From the NCBI RefSeq assembly GCF_018500185.1, contig NZ_JAHBGI010000001.1, positions 310,001 through 374,000 on the forward strand: a stretch of 64,000 nt of DNA, written 5' to 3'. The notes under the pieces were generated by a model. That model was not told the DNA's origin, searched no databases, and saw nothing but the letters and a program-made list of their open reading frames with translations. A program made the translations under genes and the position numbers. Below are positions 8,515 through 17,444 of the stretch, piece by piece (the stretch's first letter is position 1; every line of letters begins with the position of its first letter). This DNA comes from Litoribacter ruber. Lineage in GTDB: Bacteria; Bacteroidota; Bacteroidia; Cytophagales; Cyclobacteriaceae.

Positions 8515-10188
8515 ATGGAGGAAACTATAGTTAGTAAAGAGGATGTGGCGAGGAAGGTTTCATTTAAAGATGGCATCTCGTTATTTATAGCCGAGGAAGT
8601 GTTATCGCTTCTGGAGGATGAAAAATTTATTGAAGATTGGGAGTCGCTTTACTATTCTTGTGAATGGTCAAACGCTTTCTTAAGTCCATCTTTTGCAAAA
8701 TGTTTTTATGAAGTATTTGAAAAGGAATTTACTCCTTTATTGATTGCTCAAATTGAAAAAGGTAGATTGAAGGCATTACTTCCCTTGAATGTGGAGGCTG
8801 AAGCCATTATGAGCCAGAAAACATTTAAGGTAAAAGGCGTTGGTTTTCATTATGCCGAATACCAAGGCTGGTTGGCTGAAAAGGGGCTTGAAGTAAGTTT
8901 TATAAAGGATGCCCTCAAGCTGTTGCTAAAAACTTTTCCAACAGCGGAAATCCATCTTAAGTATCTACCTGCGAAAATCCCGGTAGATTGGGTAAAAGAA
9001 TCTGAATGGTTGTCCAAATGTGCGCTCCAGGAATGGGGCAGGCCACTTATGCGCATGAACGATCCTGAATTGCCCAAGTTTTTCAAAAAGAGAAGCTATA
9101 AAACCAAGCTGAATAGGTTGAAGAGAAGCGGGAAGCTTGAATTCAAAGAAGTTACCGGTAGGCAGGAGTTTTTGGATATGTTACCAGGTTTGGCTTTGCA
9201 GTTTGATTTTAGGCAAGGAGCCATGTTTAATAAGAAACATTTTCAGGACAACCCCAAAAAGACCGAGTTGATGACCAGGCTTTTTGATGCCGGCTTGCTT
9301 CATTCGACCATCCTCACCCTTGATGGGGAGATAATCGCTTCTATCATTGCCGTAACGGGCCAAAACTGGATCCACCTTGGGGGCATCAACACTCATAGCC
9401 CAGAGCATGCTGTTCATTCTCCAGGTTTTGTGCATTTCGTCCTTTTGAGTGAATTACTCTCCAAAGACGAAAACATGGTATTTGACCTCACCCCAGGAGG
9501 GGATGAATACAAGGAAAGGTTGGCTACCGATCGAGATGTCACATATGGGCTGATCATATCAAACAATAGGAAGACGATCCTGACACGGAAGGCTCGGGTG
9601 GAATTTGATGAATATGTGCTCAAGCAGGGCAAAAGGCCAGTTTCGGTGGAGAATGATATTCGAAAGGAGCTACATATTTGGAAACAGCGAGCAAAAAATT
9701 TGACTAAGGGAAATTTAGCCAGATTGCTGGATGAGCCCAAGGTGAGTCAAAAAAATACATTAACGGTAAGAAAGGCTGGAGCCACCAATTCGACAGCTGC
9801 TAAAGTTTCCAAAAATAATTTGGAAGATTTATTGCTCTATTCGTCGGATGGCAACCATGCAACGAGGTGGGAAGCATTGATTCATTTTATGAAATCAATG
9901 GAAAGAGGAGAAGATGTCTATTCAGTGTCCGACGGTTCAGAGCTGTTGGCTTGCATCTGGGTAGCCTCGGGGAAGGCAATAGCAAAGAATGAGGAATTAT
10001 CACCGATTTATTCTGCAGAGGATAATTTGATGTATCATTTCTATTGCAAGCCCAATTACAGAGAGCAGTTTGGGGATTTCTTCAAAGCAGTTGTAGATCA
10101 ATTGCACAAGGAAGGCTCTATAAAAGCCCTTTTCAGCAAAAAATATAAGTTTTTAATTAATGACTTGGATTGCCTGACGGCAAACTAA
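8515..10188 (+). CDS. FemAB/BioF2-like acyltransferase, array copy 3
   Basis: 557 residues. The N-terminal pattern is CEWSNAFLSPSFAKCFY. The central GNAT-like part has FDFRQGAMFNKKHF, LGGINTHSP...HSPGFVHF and FDLTPGGDEYKERLA. The C-terminal third has NLEDLLLYSSDG, TRWEALIHFMKSMERG and ELLACIWVASG. The basic segment KKRSYKTKLNRLKRSG near residue 195 is shared with copy 4 and is typical of the linker before the second GNAT subdomain. It overlaps the ORF-extended form of copy 4, but with the preferred start of copy 4 at 10212 the genes are 23 bases apart. Cytoplasmic; substrate unknown. Confidence 0.8.
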   Translation: MEETIVSKEDVARKVSFKDGISLFIAEEVLSLLEDEKFIEDWESLYYSCEWSNAFLSPSFAKCFYEVFEKEFTPLLIAQIEKGRLKALLPLNVEAEAIMSQKTFKVKGVGFHYAEYQGWLAEKGLEVSFIKDALKLLLKTFPTAEIHLKYLPAKIPVDWVKESEWLSKCALQEWGRPLMRMNDPELPKFFKKRSYKTKLNRLKRSGKLEFKEVTGRQEFLDMLPGLALQFDFRQGAMFNKKHFQDNPKKTELMTRLFDAGLLHSTILTLDGEIIASIIAVTGQNWIHLGGINTHSPEHAVHSPGFVHFVLLSELLSKDENMVFDLTPGGDEYKERLATDRDVTYGLIISNNRKTILTRKARVEFDEYVLKQGKRPVSVENDIRKELHIWKQRAKNLTKGNLARLLDEPKVSQKNTLTVRKAGATNSTAAKVSKNNLEDLLLYSSDGNHATRWEALIHFMKSMERGEDVYSVSDGSELLACIWVASGKAIAKNEELSPIYSAEDNLMYHFYCKPNYREQFGDFFKAVVDQLHKEGSIKALFSKKYKFLINDLDCLTAN

Positions 10189-10211
10189 GCGCGGGGAAAA
10201 AAGTGTGCGTT

Positions 10212-11849
10212 ATGCAAGATCTGGTGAGTGAATATACTTTTACAGTTGATAAAGTGGAGAATAAAGGGAAAGTTGTTTTATTGACAGGTCAGGCTGCCTT
10301 GGATAAATTATTCGAGCCTGATTTTGTGAGCGAATGGACTGCCCTGATAGAGGCGTGCCCTTGGGCAACTGCTTTCCAAAGTCCCCAGTTTGTCAATTCT
10401 TGGTATAATGCTTATCAAAATGATGCATTTCCTATTGTTGCCTTACATCTTGAAAAGGAAAAACTGAAAGGCATCATGACTATGGCGATTCTAACTTCCA
10501 AGAAGGATGAGCAATTGCTACGAAATAAAACTGTCAAAATCACCGGTGCAGGAGGGTATGATGCGGAATACCAAACCTGGGTATCCGAGAAGGATTTTGG
10601 AAACAAATTTGCCCTAAGTGCTATCGAAGAGATAAAAGCGGTATTTCCCAAATCAAATATCATTTTTAGGTTTATTCCCGCAGGTGCCCCAATTGAGTGG
10701 TTAGACCAGTCCGAATGGAGCAAAAAGTCTGTATTGCAGCCCCATAAACGACCATTGTTAAAGTTTGAAAATCCAGACTCCAAAAAAGCTTTTAAGATCA
10801 ATAAACAATACAAAACAAAATTGAATCGGCTCAAAAGAGAAGGTGTCGTTAGTTTTGAGAAAGTAGCGTCTTATGAGCGTTTTGAGGAGGTCTTAGATGA
10901 TTTGGCTGTCCAGTATGATTTCCGGCAAGGTGTGATGTTCAATAAAAATCAATTTAGGGACTTTCCCGCCCGGAAAAAGTTCATGTTGGAGATGTTTCGA
11001 GAAGGGGTACTACATGTTACGTTGCTCAAACTTGATGACCACATCATTGGCTCAATGGGGGCGGTGTATGGCAAAGATTGGCTACACCTTCAGGGATTCA
11101 ATACCCACTCGCCGTTTTATGCCAAACATTCTCCTGGGATTCTTCACTTTCTGCATTTGGGAAATCATTTGTTTGAAGAAGGCTTTGAGGTTTTTGACCT
11201 CACACCCGGGGGCGATAAGTATAAGGAGAAAATGGCCACAAGTCATGATGTGGTATATAGTTTGGTTTTGACCGATAGCCTTGTCTTTAAGTTCAAAAGA
11301 CAGGTAAAAAAGAAACTCCATGCCTACTGGGAAAGCAAGGGGCTTAGGCCTATGAGTGTGGAAATGAATTTTGAGAAGAAGGCCTATCTGTTTTCACATC
11401 GACTTGATTTACTTAAGAAAGAGAAACTGGGATTTTTTCGAAAGAAAGCTTCTCCAGCTATTAAACCTCATCAGGTTGAAATGGCTAAACCTATTAAAGG
11501 GATATGTAAAAACGAAATTCAAGATTTGCTTCAATTTGAGGAAGTAGGAACAAATATCTCCAGATGGGAATATTTGGAGGCAGCCATGTCCAATTTAGAA
11601 GAAGGACAGGGCTTGTTTACGTGGAGCGAAAACGGCGTGCTTTTGGCATCGGTTTGGATAATAGACTCCAAGGATAAGTATGCTAAAGGCTTCCCTGATG
11701 GACTAACCTTGATAGATGAGTACCTTCATCCGAATATAAAGGATCAATATGCATCTTTTCTGAAAGGGTGTGTCAATCGATTGCAGGAAGAAAATCCAGG
11801 ACGCAGTATTTACCTGTCTACTGCCGATGGTTTTGAAACTTTAGCTTAA
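10212..11849 (+). CDS. FemAB/BioF2-like acyltransferase, array copy 4
   Basis: 545 residues from ATG 10212. An in-frame ATG at 10170 would add 14 residues and overlap copy 3. I prefer 10212 because it gives exactly 38 residues before the conserved FxxxW segment, as in copy 3. Motifs are CPWATAFQSPQFVNSWY, YDFRQGVMFNKNQF, LQGFNTHSPFYAKHSPGILHF and FDLTPGGDKYKEKMA, and the C-terminal part has RWEYLEAAMSNLEEGQG, GVLLASVWI and DEYLHPN. It is the copy closest in wording to copies 3 and 1. Substrate unknown. Confidence 0.8.
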   Translation: MQDLVSEYTFTVDKVENKGKVVLLTGQAALDKLFEPDFVSEWTALIEACPWATAFQSPQFVNSWYNAYQNDAFPIVALHLEKEKLKGIMTMAILTSKKDEQLLRNKTVKITGAGGYDAEYQTWVSEKDFGNKFALSAIEEIKAVFPKSNIIFRFIPAGAPIEWLDQSEWSKKSVLQPHKRPLLKFENPDSKKAFKINKQYKTKLNRLKREGVVSFEKVASYERFEEVLDDLAVQYDFRQGVMFNKNQFRDFPARKKFMLEMFREGVLHVTLLKLDDHIIGSMGAVYGKDWLHLQGFNTHSPFYAKHSPGILHFLHLGNHLFEEGFEVFDLTPGGDKYKEKMATSHDVVYSLVLTDSLVFKFKRQVKKKLHAYWESKGLRPMSVEMNFEKKAYLFSHRLDLLKKEKLGFFRKKASPAIKPHQVEMAKPIKGICKNEIQDLLQFEEVGTNISRWEYLEAAMSNLEEGQGLFTWSENGVLLASVWIIDSKDKYAKGFPDGLTLIDEYLHPNIKDQYASFLKGCVNRLQEENPGRSIYLSTADGFETLA

Positions 11850-11880
11850 CCGCACCGAAGATTTTTTTATTTAAGATTTT

Positions 11881-13518
11881 ATGGAAGAATTGATTACCAA
11901 AAAGACTATACAGAAACCCCAAACTTTTCAGATTTTAAAAGGAGCTCAAGTCCTTGATAAAATTGAGGAGCAAGAATTTTTAAGCGATTGGGAAGCCTTA
12001 TATGAGAACTGTAAATGGGCAACAGCATTTCAGCGTCCAGGGTTTGCGACCGAATGGTATAAGGTTTACCATCATCAATATGCACCAGTATTGGTGTATA
12101 AATATGATGACAAGGGTTTGGCTGGCATTCTTGCTTTGGCCATAGATGGCAAAAAACTCATAGGCGCAGGAGAATCCATTTCCGAGTATCAAGTTTGGCT
12201 GGCCCGAAATTCCGAGTCCAGTTTTATATCCACAGCCCTACTAGGCCTGCAGAAGAAGTTTCCCACTAAAGAACTGCATTTAAAGTATCTACCACCCCAT
12301 ACTCCTGTGGAGCTATTTGCTGAAGGTGCCTTTGCCTCTACATCATTCCTAAAGACCGTGGATCAGCCCGTACAAGCCGTGGATGGGGAGTATGCTGATG
12401 AGGAATTGAAAAAGAAAAACAAGAAGGAAAAAATCCGGCGATTGAAAAGGCTTGGCGAACTTTCATTTGAGCGTGTGGATTCGTATGAGGAGTTTGAGAA
12501 AATTTTCGATGAGCTAGCAATTCAGAGCGACTTTAGAAAGGGAGCAATGTTTGATGCTGTTTTTTTTCAGGAAGACCCGCTGAGGAAAAAGTTTCTACTG
12601 AGTCTTTTCAAACATGATCTATTGCATACTACCGTACTAAAGGTTGATGAAGAAATCATCGCCTCCAATGTGGGGGTAATGGGTAGGGGTTGGGTCCATC
12701 TTCAGGGAATCAATACGCATTCACCAACTTTGGCCAAGCATTCGCCTGGCATCCTACATTTTTTAATGCTTGGCCAAAAGCTAAGCGAGGAGGGCTTTCA
12801 TTCCTTTGACCTCACGCCTGGGGCTGATGGATATAAGCAGTCTTTGGCGACTGGAAATAATGTGGCCTATGAGCTCCGAGTTTTTCCTTCAGTCAAAGGC
12901 AAAAAGGCAGCGGATACCAAGGAATCCCTTCACCAGTATTTCAAGGGTAAGCTCATGAAAATGGGGATAGATAATTATGGACTCAGAGATTTCAGGAAAA
13001 AGAGGTCAATCTGGAAGCAAAAAGCCAAGCTTGCCTTGAAAAATAAAACCATATTCAACCCATTTAAGAAAGAAGAGGCACTGAGCCTTTATGAATTTAT
13101 CGGTGACAAATCCAAGTTGGCTAATTCGAAAAAGGTTAATCTAAATAGCCTTAGAGACTTGCTGCTTTATCAAAGCGGTAAATCTTTAGTGACGCGTTGG
13201 GAATTTTTGGATGAGGCGATGAGAAGGTTGGAAGTCGGACAAAATTGCCTGACCATTGTGGAAAATGGAAGGCTCCAAGCATGTGTTTGGTTGCGGTTTG
13301 ATGAGCAGAAGAAAGCGGTGGATTCCTATTTTCCAGGTCTGCCGAAAAAATCCTTATTACTGGAGAAATTCTATTTTGCTATTGCTGAAAATGATGAACG
13401 TAATTTTCAAATGCTGCTTAATTCCGCAATTGAATTAAATTCGGATCGGGAAAAGTATTTTGTAGCTCTAATAAAAAAGCGAAGAGTTGACTCTTCGCTT
13501 TTCCAAAATATCGATTAG
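11881..13518 (+). CDS. FemAB/BioF2-like acyltransferase, array copy 5
   Basis: 545 residues. Motifs are CKWATAFQRPGFATEWY, SDFRKGAMFDAVFF (Q to K change at the position seen as RQ in copies 1-4), LQGINTHSPTLAKHSPGILHF and FDLTPGADGYKQSLA. The C-terminal part has NSLRDLLLYQSG, TRWEFLDEAMRRLE and NGRLQACVWL. The last 16 codons contain a perfect terminator hairpin (13479-13498), so the transcript 3' end probably forms inside or just past the coding sequence. Last gene of the plus-strand run; the next gene is convergent, with 7 bases between stops. Confidence 0.8.
   Translation: MEELITKKTIQKPQTFQILKGAQVLDKIEEQEFLSDWEALYENCKWATAFQRPGFATEWYKVYHHQYAPVLVYKYDDKGLAGILALAIDGKKLIGAGESISEYQVWLARNSESSFISTALLGLQKKFPTKELHLKYLPPHTPVELFAEGAFASTSFLKTVDQPVQAVDGEYADEELKKKNKKEKIRRLKRLGELSFERVDSYEEFEKIFDELAIQSDFRKGAMFDAVFFQEDPLRKKFLLSLFKHDLLHTTVLKVDEEIIASNVGVMGRGWVHLQGINTHSPTLAKHSPGILHFLMLGQKLSEEGFHSFDLTPGADGYKQSLATGNNVAYELRVFPSVKGKKAADTKESLHQYFKGKLMKMGIDNYGLRDFRKKRSIWKQKAKLALKNKTIFNPFKKEEALSLYEFIGDKSKLANSKKVNLNSLRDLLLYQSGKSLVTRWEFLDEAMRRLEVGQNCLTIVENGRLQACVWLRFDEQKKAVDSYFPGLPKKSLLLEKFYFAIAENDERNFQMLLNSAIELNSDREKYFVALIKKRRVDSSLFQNID
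13479..13498. terminator. Bidirectional terminator inside the 3' end of array copy 5
   Basis: GCGAAGAG and CTCTTCGC form an 8-bp stem around TTGA, flanked by AAAAAA on the left and TTTT on the right, so it can end transcripts from both converging genes. It encodes residues near RRVDSSL of copy 5. Confidence 0.75.
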
Positions 13519-13525
13519 TATTCCA

Positions 13526-14578
13526 TTAACTGGTGATGGTAATTTCCTTCTGAAAGGAAAAGGGGTCCTTGGCCAATAGCAAGGATAGCATTTTGGCGGT
13601 GTCCCGAAGGCCGAAATTTTTCAACAAACTAAATTTCAGCGTACCTCTTTTAGTTCCTATATAGATATTAGGGAAATTCATCTGAATCACCCCAGGCTCT
13701 ATATCTGCATCCACTTGTCCTAAACAACCCGTGACTTTTATTTTTTGGTTATCTAGTTTAAAATAACTTGGTGCGTCAGGTTCATAGTATGCATAGTTAA
13801 CTACCTTGTGAAAAATGTCCCGGGCTGTTTCCTCTACAAAATCTATCTTTTTATACTTATTATAGCGAGCCGTTTTAGAGGCCTTTGTGTGATCTTGAAC
13901 GACTGGCTCAAGCTTACCTTCCACATATTGATCTACCGTGCTCATTAAAGAGTCATTGATCACCTTCATGGTTTTCTTTTCCAATGAAACCGGATCATCA
14001 TCTTTATCCACAGGATAGTCCACCTGCCGAATGATATTGCCCCCATCCATTGCCGCATTAAGAAGAATATAAGAAACGGCGTTAATGGTGTCTTCATTTT
14101 TTAAAACCCATAATAGGGGAAGGGATCCTCTATATTTTGGAAGTTTTGAGGGATGAACATTGATTGTTCCTAACTCAGGTAGGGATAGAAAACTCTCCGG
14201 CAACATTGACCACCCATTTACTAAAAATAGCTTAATTCCCAAATGGTTTACTCGGGAGGCAATATCTGGGGAGTTTGTATCCAAAATTTTAATTTTCCGG
14301 TCAATTAATGTCTCGAGGTACGTTTCAAAACTTTTCACAAGTTCATTGGCCAGAAATCCTAACTGCTTGTATTTGGCAAAATGTCTTTTTGCAGCGTCAA
14401 TATTGCCACTAGAGATGGCCCTATAGGCTTCGCGGAAGTTCTTTTCAGCTACATTCCGTGTTGGCATCTCGTAAAGCTCTGAAAGCAAAGCGACAGCACT
14501 TATTTCCACCTTTTCACTTGAATCTAAAACATGCGGGTAATCCGGCCCCAAATACAGGAGCTTAATTCTATCTTTCAT
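13526..14578 (-). CDS. Formyltransferase-fold enzyme (methionyl-tRNA/sugar formyltransferase-like)
   Basis: 350 residues. The fold moves a formyl group from N10-formyl-tetrahydrofolate to an amine. The catalytic block is NVHPSKLPKYRGSLP (N and H of the family's N-H-D triad, about residues 143-157), and the aspartate is in AAMDGGNII (about 181). A C-terminal part with NKYKKIDF and YEPDAPSYFKLDN resembles the FMT C-terminal domain. The N-terminal 90 residues are helical and do not show the usual SLK-cofactor-loop start. It lies downstream of the PRMT-like gene (37-base gap), in an EPS locus beside a DegT aminotransferase, so an N-formylated amino sugar is more likely than initiator tRNA. The housekeeping fmt would normally sit elsewhere. 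Confidence 0.7.
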   Translation of the reverse strand: MKDRIKLLYLGPDYPHVLDSSEKVEISAVALLSELYEMPTRNVAEKNFREAYRAISSGNIDAAKRHFAKYKQLGFLANELVKSFETYLETLIDRKIKILDTNSPDIASRVNHLGIKLFLVNGWSMLPESFLSLPELGTINVHPSKLPKYRGSLPLLWVLKNEDTINAVSYILLNAAMDGGNIIRQVDYPVDKDDDPVSLEKKTMKVINDSLMSTVDQYVEGKLEPVVQDHTKASKTARYNKYKKIDFVEETARDIFHKVVNYAYYEPDAPSYFKLDNQKIKVTGCLGQVDADIEPGVIQMNFPNIYIGTKRGTLKFSLLKNFGLRDTAKMLSLLLAKDPFSFQKEITITS

Positions 14579-14615
14579 AAAAATTTAATTTAAAAAAATC
14601 AAAACCGATAAAAGC

Positions 14616-15662
14616 TTAAATTTCTGTTAACAAACTATTTTCTTCAATTCGCACTCTTTCAAAATTAAAATTCCAGGACTCTTCAATGGTGGGGTCTGGG
14701 ATATTGAGGTTTACCTGCAATACATCTCCTTCTTTCAATTCCACAGGTTCAACTCTAAAAATGGAAGGCAACCAGTGAGTAGGTTTTTCGAAGGGCGAAT
14801 TATCAATTAGGAGTTCTTCATCAAAAATTATTCTAAAGTAAAGGGCAAACCCATCTAATTTACCGTTTTTAACAATTCTTTGATCAAATATCAGTTTTTT
14901 TAAGAATGAATCATCCTCAAGCTGCATGATGTCAAATTTGGCCACCGGTGTGGGAATAGCCAAAAAGGATTCAGCATCTCCAGGTTGAATATAGGTGTAG
15001 ATCTCGGGCTTTGACAAGGGACTGTCCTCACTGTTGAGTAAAGCTTTGGTAGGTGAAAAGTCGATACCGTTAAAGTTATGCTCCCAGAGAAAAGGGGTGT
15101 TTCTTGCTTGAACCATGGTTATTGGTTCAAAATACATTTCAAACATGCTAGGCAGCATGATTCCTCCTGGTTTAAGCAGTCTTTTTTTGAGGTCTAATAG
15201 GTTTCTAATCATGTCTTCATTGATAAGGAAATCACCTATCTGCTCATGAAGAATCACATCCACTTTCTCAGGAGGTAGAAATTGTCCGCTATGCTGTTGG
15301 ATGAATTCGATGTTTTGAAGATTGTTAGCTTCAGCTACTTTTTTTGCATAATTGATTACGTTGCCGTGGTCAATGGCATATACTTTTTTTGGATTACACT
15401 GAGATGCGAAAAAGGCTAAGATCCCAGTGCCTGTACCAAGATCCACCACTGTGTCACCTTCTCTCACGTATTTGCTAATAGCACGAAAATAGATGTCCAT
15501 CCGAGTAGTGTCGGCCAACATGCGCTCATGTTGGTCGATCTTTTCAAACGATGATTTGTTGTCAAAAGAATAGATAAGGGATTGAATAAGTGGGCTTTCC
15601 TTTTTGAATTTCTTCCAATTTCTGTAGGATTGCCGCAGAATAGTTTTGAAAAAATGTTCCAT
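14616..15662 (-). CDS. PRMT-like SAM-dependent methyltransferase
   Basis: 348 residues, a class I SAM methyltransferase with features of eukaryote-type protein arginine methyltransferases. It has MLADTTRMDIYFRAI (R54 region), motif I VVDLGTGTGILAFFA (72-86), and a double-E loop HEQIGDFLINEDM with E140 and E149 nine residues apart as in PRMT1. After a beta-rich C-terminal domain comes the THW loop PTHWLPSIF (295-297). No tail beyond the beta barrel and no signal peptide. The double-E residues bind the guanidinium group in true PRMTs, so guanidine or amine N-methylation is a fair guess; the target is unknown. It is first of a two-gene minus-strand unit with the formyltransferase and diverges from array copy 6 across 158 bases. 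Confidence 0.75.
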   Translation of the reverse strand: MEHFFKTILRQSYRNWKKFKKESPLIQSLIYSFDNKSSFEKIDQHERMLADTTRMDIYFRAISKYVREGDTVVDLGTGTGILAFFASQCNPKKVYAIDHGNVINYAKKVAEANNLQNIEFIQQHSGQFLPPEKVDVILHEQIGDFLINEDMIRNLLDLKKRLLKPGGIMLPSMFEMYFEPITMVQARNTPFLWEHNFNGIDFSPTKALLNSEDSPLSKPEIYTYIQPGDAESFLAIPTPVAKFDIMQLEDDSFLKKLIFDQRIVKNGKLDGFALYFRIIFDEELLIDNSPFEKPTHWLPSIFRVEPVELKEGDVLQVNLNIPDPTIEESWNFNFERVRIEENSLLTEI

Positions 15663-15820
15663 AGTTAAGAATGGTTTCGTTTTTGCTTATGCTTTCTAAG
15701 TTAATGAAAAATCCTGTGATTTTGATGTGGTTAAATATTAAAATTTTTGATTTAATGAATTAATAATTATTTGTTTTAAAATTTTTGAAAAATAATCTAT
15801 TGAATAAGTAATTTACTGCT

Positions 15821-17401
15821 ATGAAACTTGACGACTCTTTAAGCCCGTCACCTGAAAGGATATCAGATGTTCAGATTTTTTTGGGAAATGAGGTATATGA
15901 TTTTTTAGAACAAAAAGATTATTCCAGTCAATGGTCCAATCTTTATGAAACCTGTCCCTGGGCTACCGTATTTCAGGGACTGGAATTTTTTAAGATGTTT
16001 CATGAAGTTTATAAGCAGCAATATCAGCCCCTGTTGGTAGTTTATTTTGTAGATGATAAGTTAAAAGCTCTTTTACCCCTTTCTTTTGAAACTTCTGATG
16101 GGAGAATTACCGGCGCAGGTGTAAATGATGCCCATTATCATGCATGGATTTGTTCCGAGGAAATTGGAAGCTGTTTTTTCAAAAAAGCGGTGGAGGAGCT
16201 TCGTGTACAATTTCCCCTTTCCAGCATTCGCATGGAGCAGTTGCCAGTAGGGATACCGCTGGGTTGGCTGGGGGCGGTTGAAAATTTTGATGGAGTGAAG
16301 TTTACCACCTCGGTACGGCCGCTAGTAAACTTGAAAAATCCCTCCATAGATAAACTGGCAAGGAAAAAAGATTTTAAGAGCAACAATAATCGGCTGAAAA
16401 AATGTGGGGATTTCGAGGTGGAATTTATTAAGGACCAGGATAAATTTGACCAAGCTTTGGAAACCCTAGTACATCAATCTGATTTTAGAAAAGGGGCTTT
16501 TTACGGATTGTTTCCATTTCATAAAAATCCTTACCGATCTATTCTTTATAAAGAGATGTTTCGGAAGAAAATGATGTTTGGGTTAGTACTTAAGCTTGAC
16601 GGGGAAATATTGGCGGGTATTACGGGTACTATCGGTAAGGATGGCTGGTGCCATGGCTCGGGACTTAATTGCCACTCCCCGCTATTTGATTACTATTCTC
16701 CAGGTTTTTTGTCTTTTATACATTTGATCCAACATTTGGAAAATGAGGGATATGAAACGCTAGACCTTTCCACCGGCATGCTGGATTACAAAAAACGGAT
16801 AGCCAACCATTATGATGAGGTGTACGAATTGTTTATTCCCGCTGTAGATCAAGCGATTATTTCAAAGAAAAAAACAGGGTTGAAGGACAAGTTAAAGGAA
16901 AGGATTTGGGCTTTTTTGGAAAAAAAGCCCCATCTGGATTTTGAAAGAGAGGAGTTGCGCGCCAAATTTAAGCTTTACCATAAGCAGCGTGATTATTTCA
17001 ACCTGATTCATTTTTATCAAACCGGTAAGCCTTATTTGAAAATTGAAAAGTATGTTTCTTGCAGTGAAGCGGAGAAATTGCTGGGGGAGAGTTACAGTAA
17101 AAATAGCTTAAAGGAACTGTTAATGTATAGGCCCAAGCATGAGAGCTTGACCAAGCGGGAATTTTTGCTGGATGCATTTAGCCGGTTTAAAAGTGGGGAA
17201 GTCTGCTACAGCCAAAGCAAGAACGGAAAATTATTGGGGTGCCTATGGTGCAAAATTGCAGATGAAAAAACAGTGGAAATCACTTCCTGCTGCCCGAGTT
17301 TTATTAAAGGTGTCAGGAAGACCTTGCAAATTGGGGCCCATGCTAATCCTGAAAAGGTTAAGGTCATTATGCCAAAAAGTGTTGAAAAATATTTAAGTTA
17401 A
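15821..17401 (+). CDS. FemAB/BioF2-like acyltransferase, array copy 6 (divergent)
   Basis: 526 residues, the most divergent copy. It keeps CPWATVFQGLEFFKMF, SDFRKGAFYGLFPF and GLNCHSPLFDYYSPGFLSF, but the last central motif is LDLSTGMLDYKKRIA instead of FDLTPGGDxYKE. The C-terminal region has NSLKELLMYRP, TKREFLLDAFSRFKSG and GKLLGCLWC. Separated from the other five by the formyltransferase/methyltransferase pair, it has its own promoter region (15663-15820), and its stop is followed by a bidirectional terminator. Cytoplasmic; substrate unknown. Confidence 0.8.
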   Translation: MKLDDSLSPSPERISDVQIFLGNEVYDFLEQKDYSSQWSNLYETCPWATVFQGLEFFKMFHEVYKQQYQPLLVVYFVDDKLKALLPLSFETSDGRITGAGVNDAHYHAWICSEEIGSCFFKKAVEELRVQFPLSSIRMEQLPVGIPLGWLGAVENFDGVKFTTSVRPLVNLKNPSIDKLARKKDFKSNNNRLKKCGDFEVEFIKDQDKFDQALETLVHQSDFRKGAFYGLFPFHKNPYRSILYKEMFRKKMMFGLVLKLDGEILAGITGTIGKDGWCHGSGLNCHSPLFDYYSPGFLSFIHLIQHLENEGYETLDLSTGMLDYKKRIANHYDEVYELFIPAVDQAIISKKKTGLKDKLKERIWAFLEKKPHLDFEREELRAKFKLYHKQRDYFNLIHFYQTGKPYLKIEKYVSCSEAEKLLGESYSKNSLKELLMYRPKHESLTKREFLLDAFSRFKSGEVCYSQSKNGKLLGCLWCKIADEKTVEITSCCPSFIKGVRKTLQIGAHANPEKVKVIMPKSVEKYLS

Positions 17402-17426
17402 ACATAAAATTTCCATTATAAAAAAA

Positions 17427-17444
17427 GAGGTCTATTTAGACCTC
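17427..17444. terminator. Bidirectional terminator between array copy 6 and the deacetylase
   Basis: GAGGTCT and AGACCTC pair around ATTT, with AAAAAA before and TTTTT after. The left arm ends at the last codons of the minus-strand deacetylase (stop at 17432-17434), so both converging genes share it. Confidence 0.75.

Noticed and set aside
10170-10211. Earlier start of acyltransferase copy 4
   Set aside because: It would overlap copy 3 by 19 bases, and the added 14 residues have no counterpart in the paralogues; the ATG at 10212 restores the same N-terminal length as copy 3.
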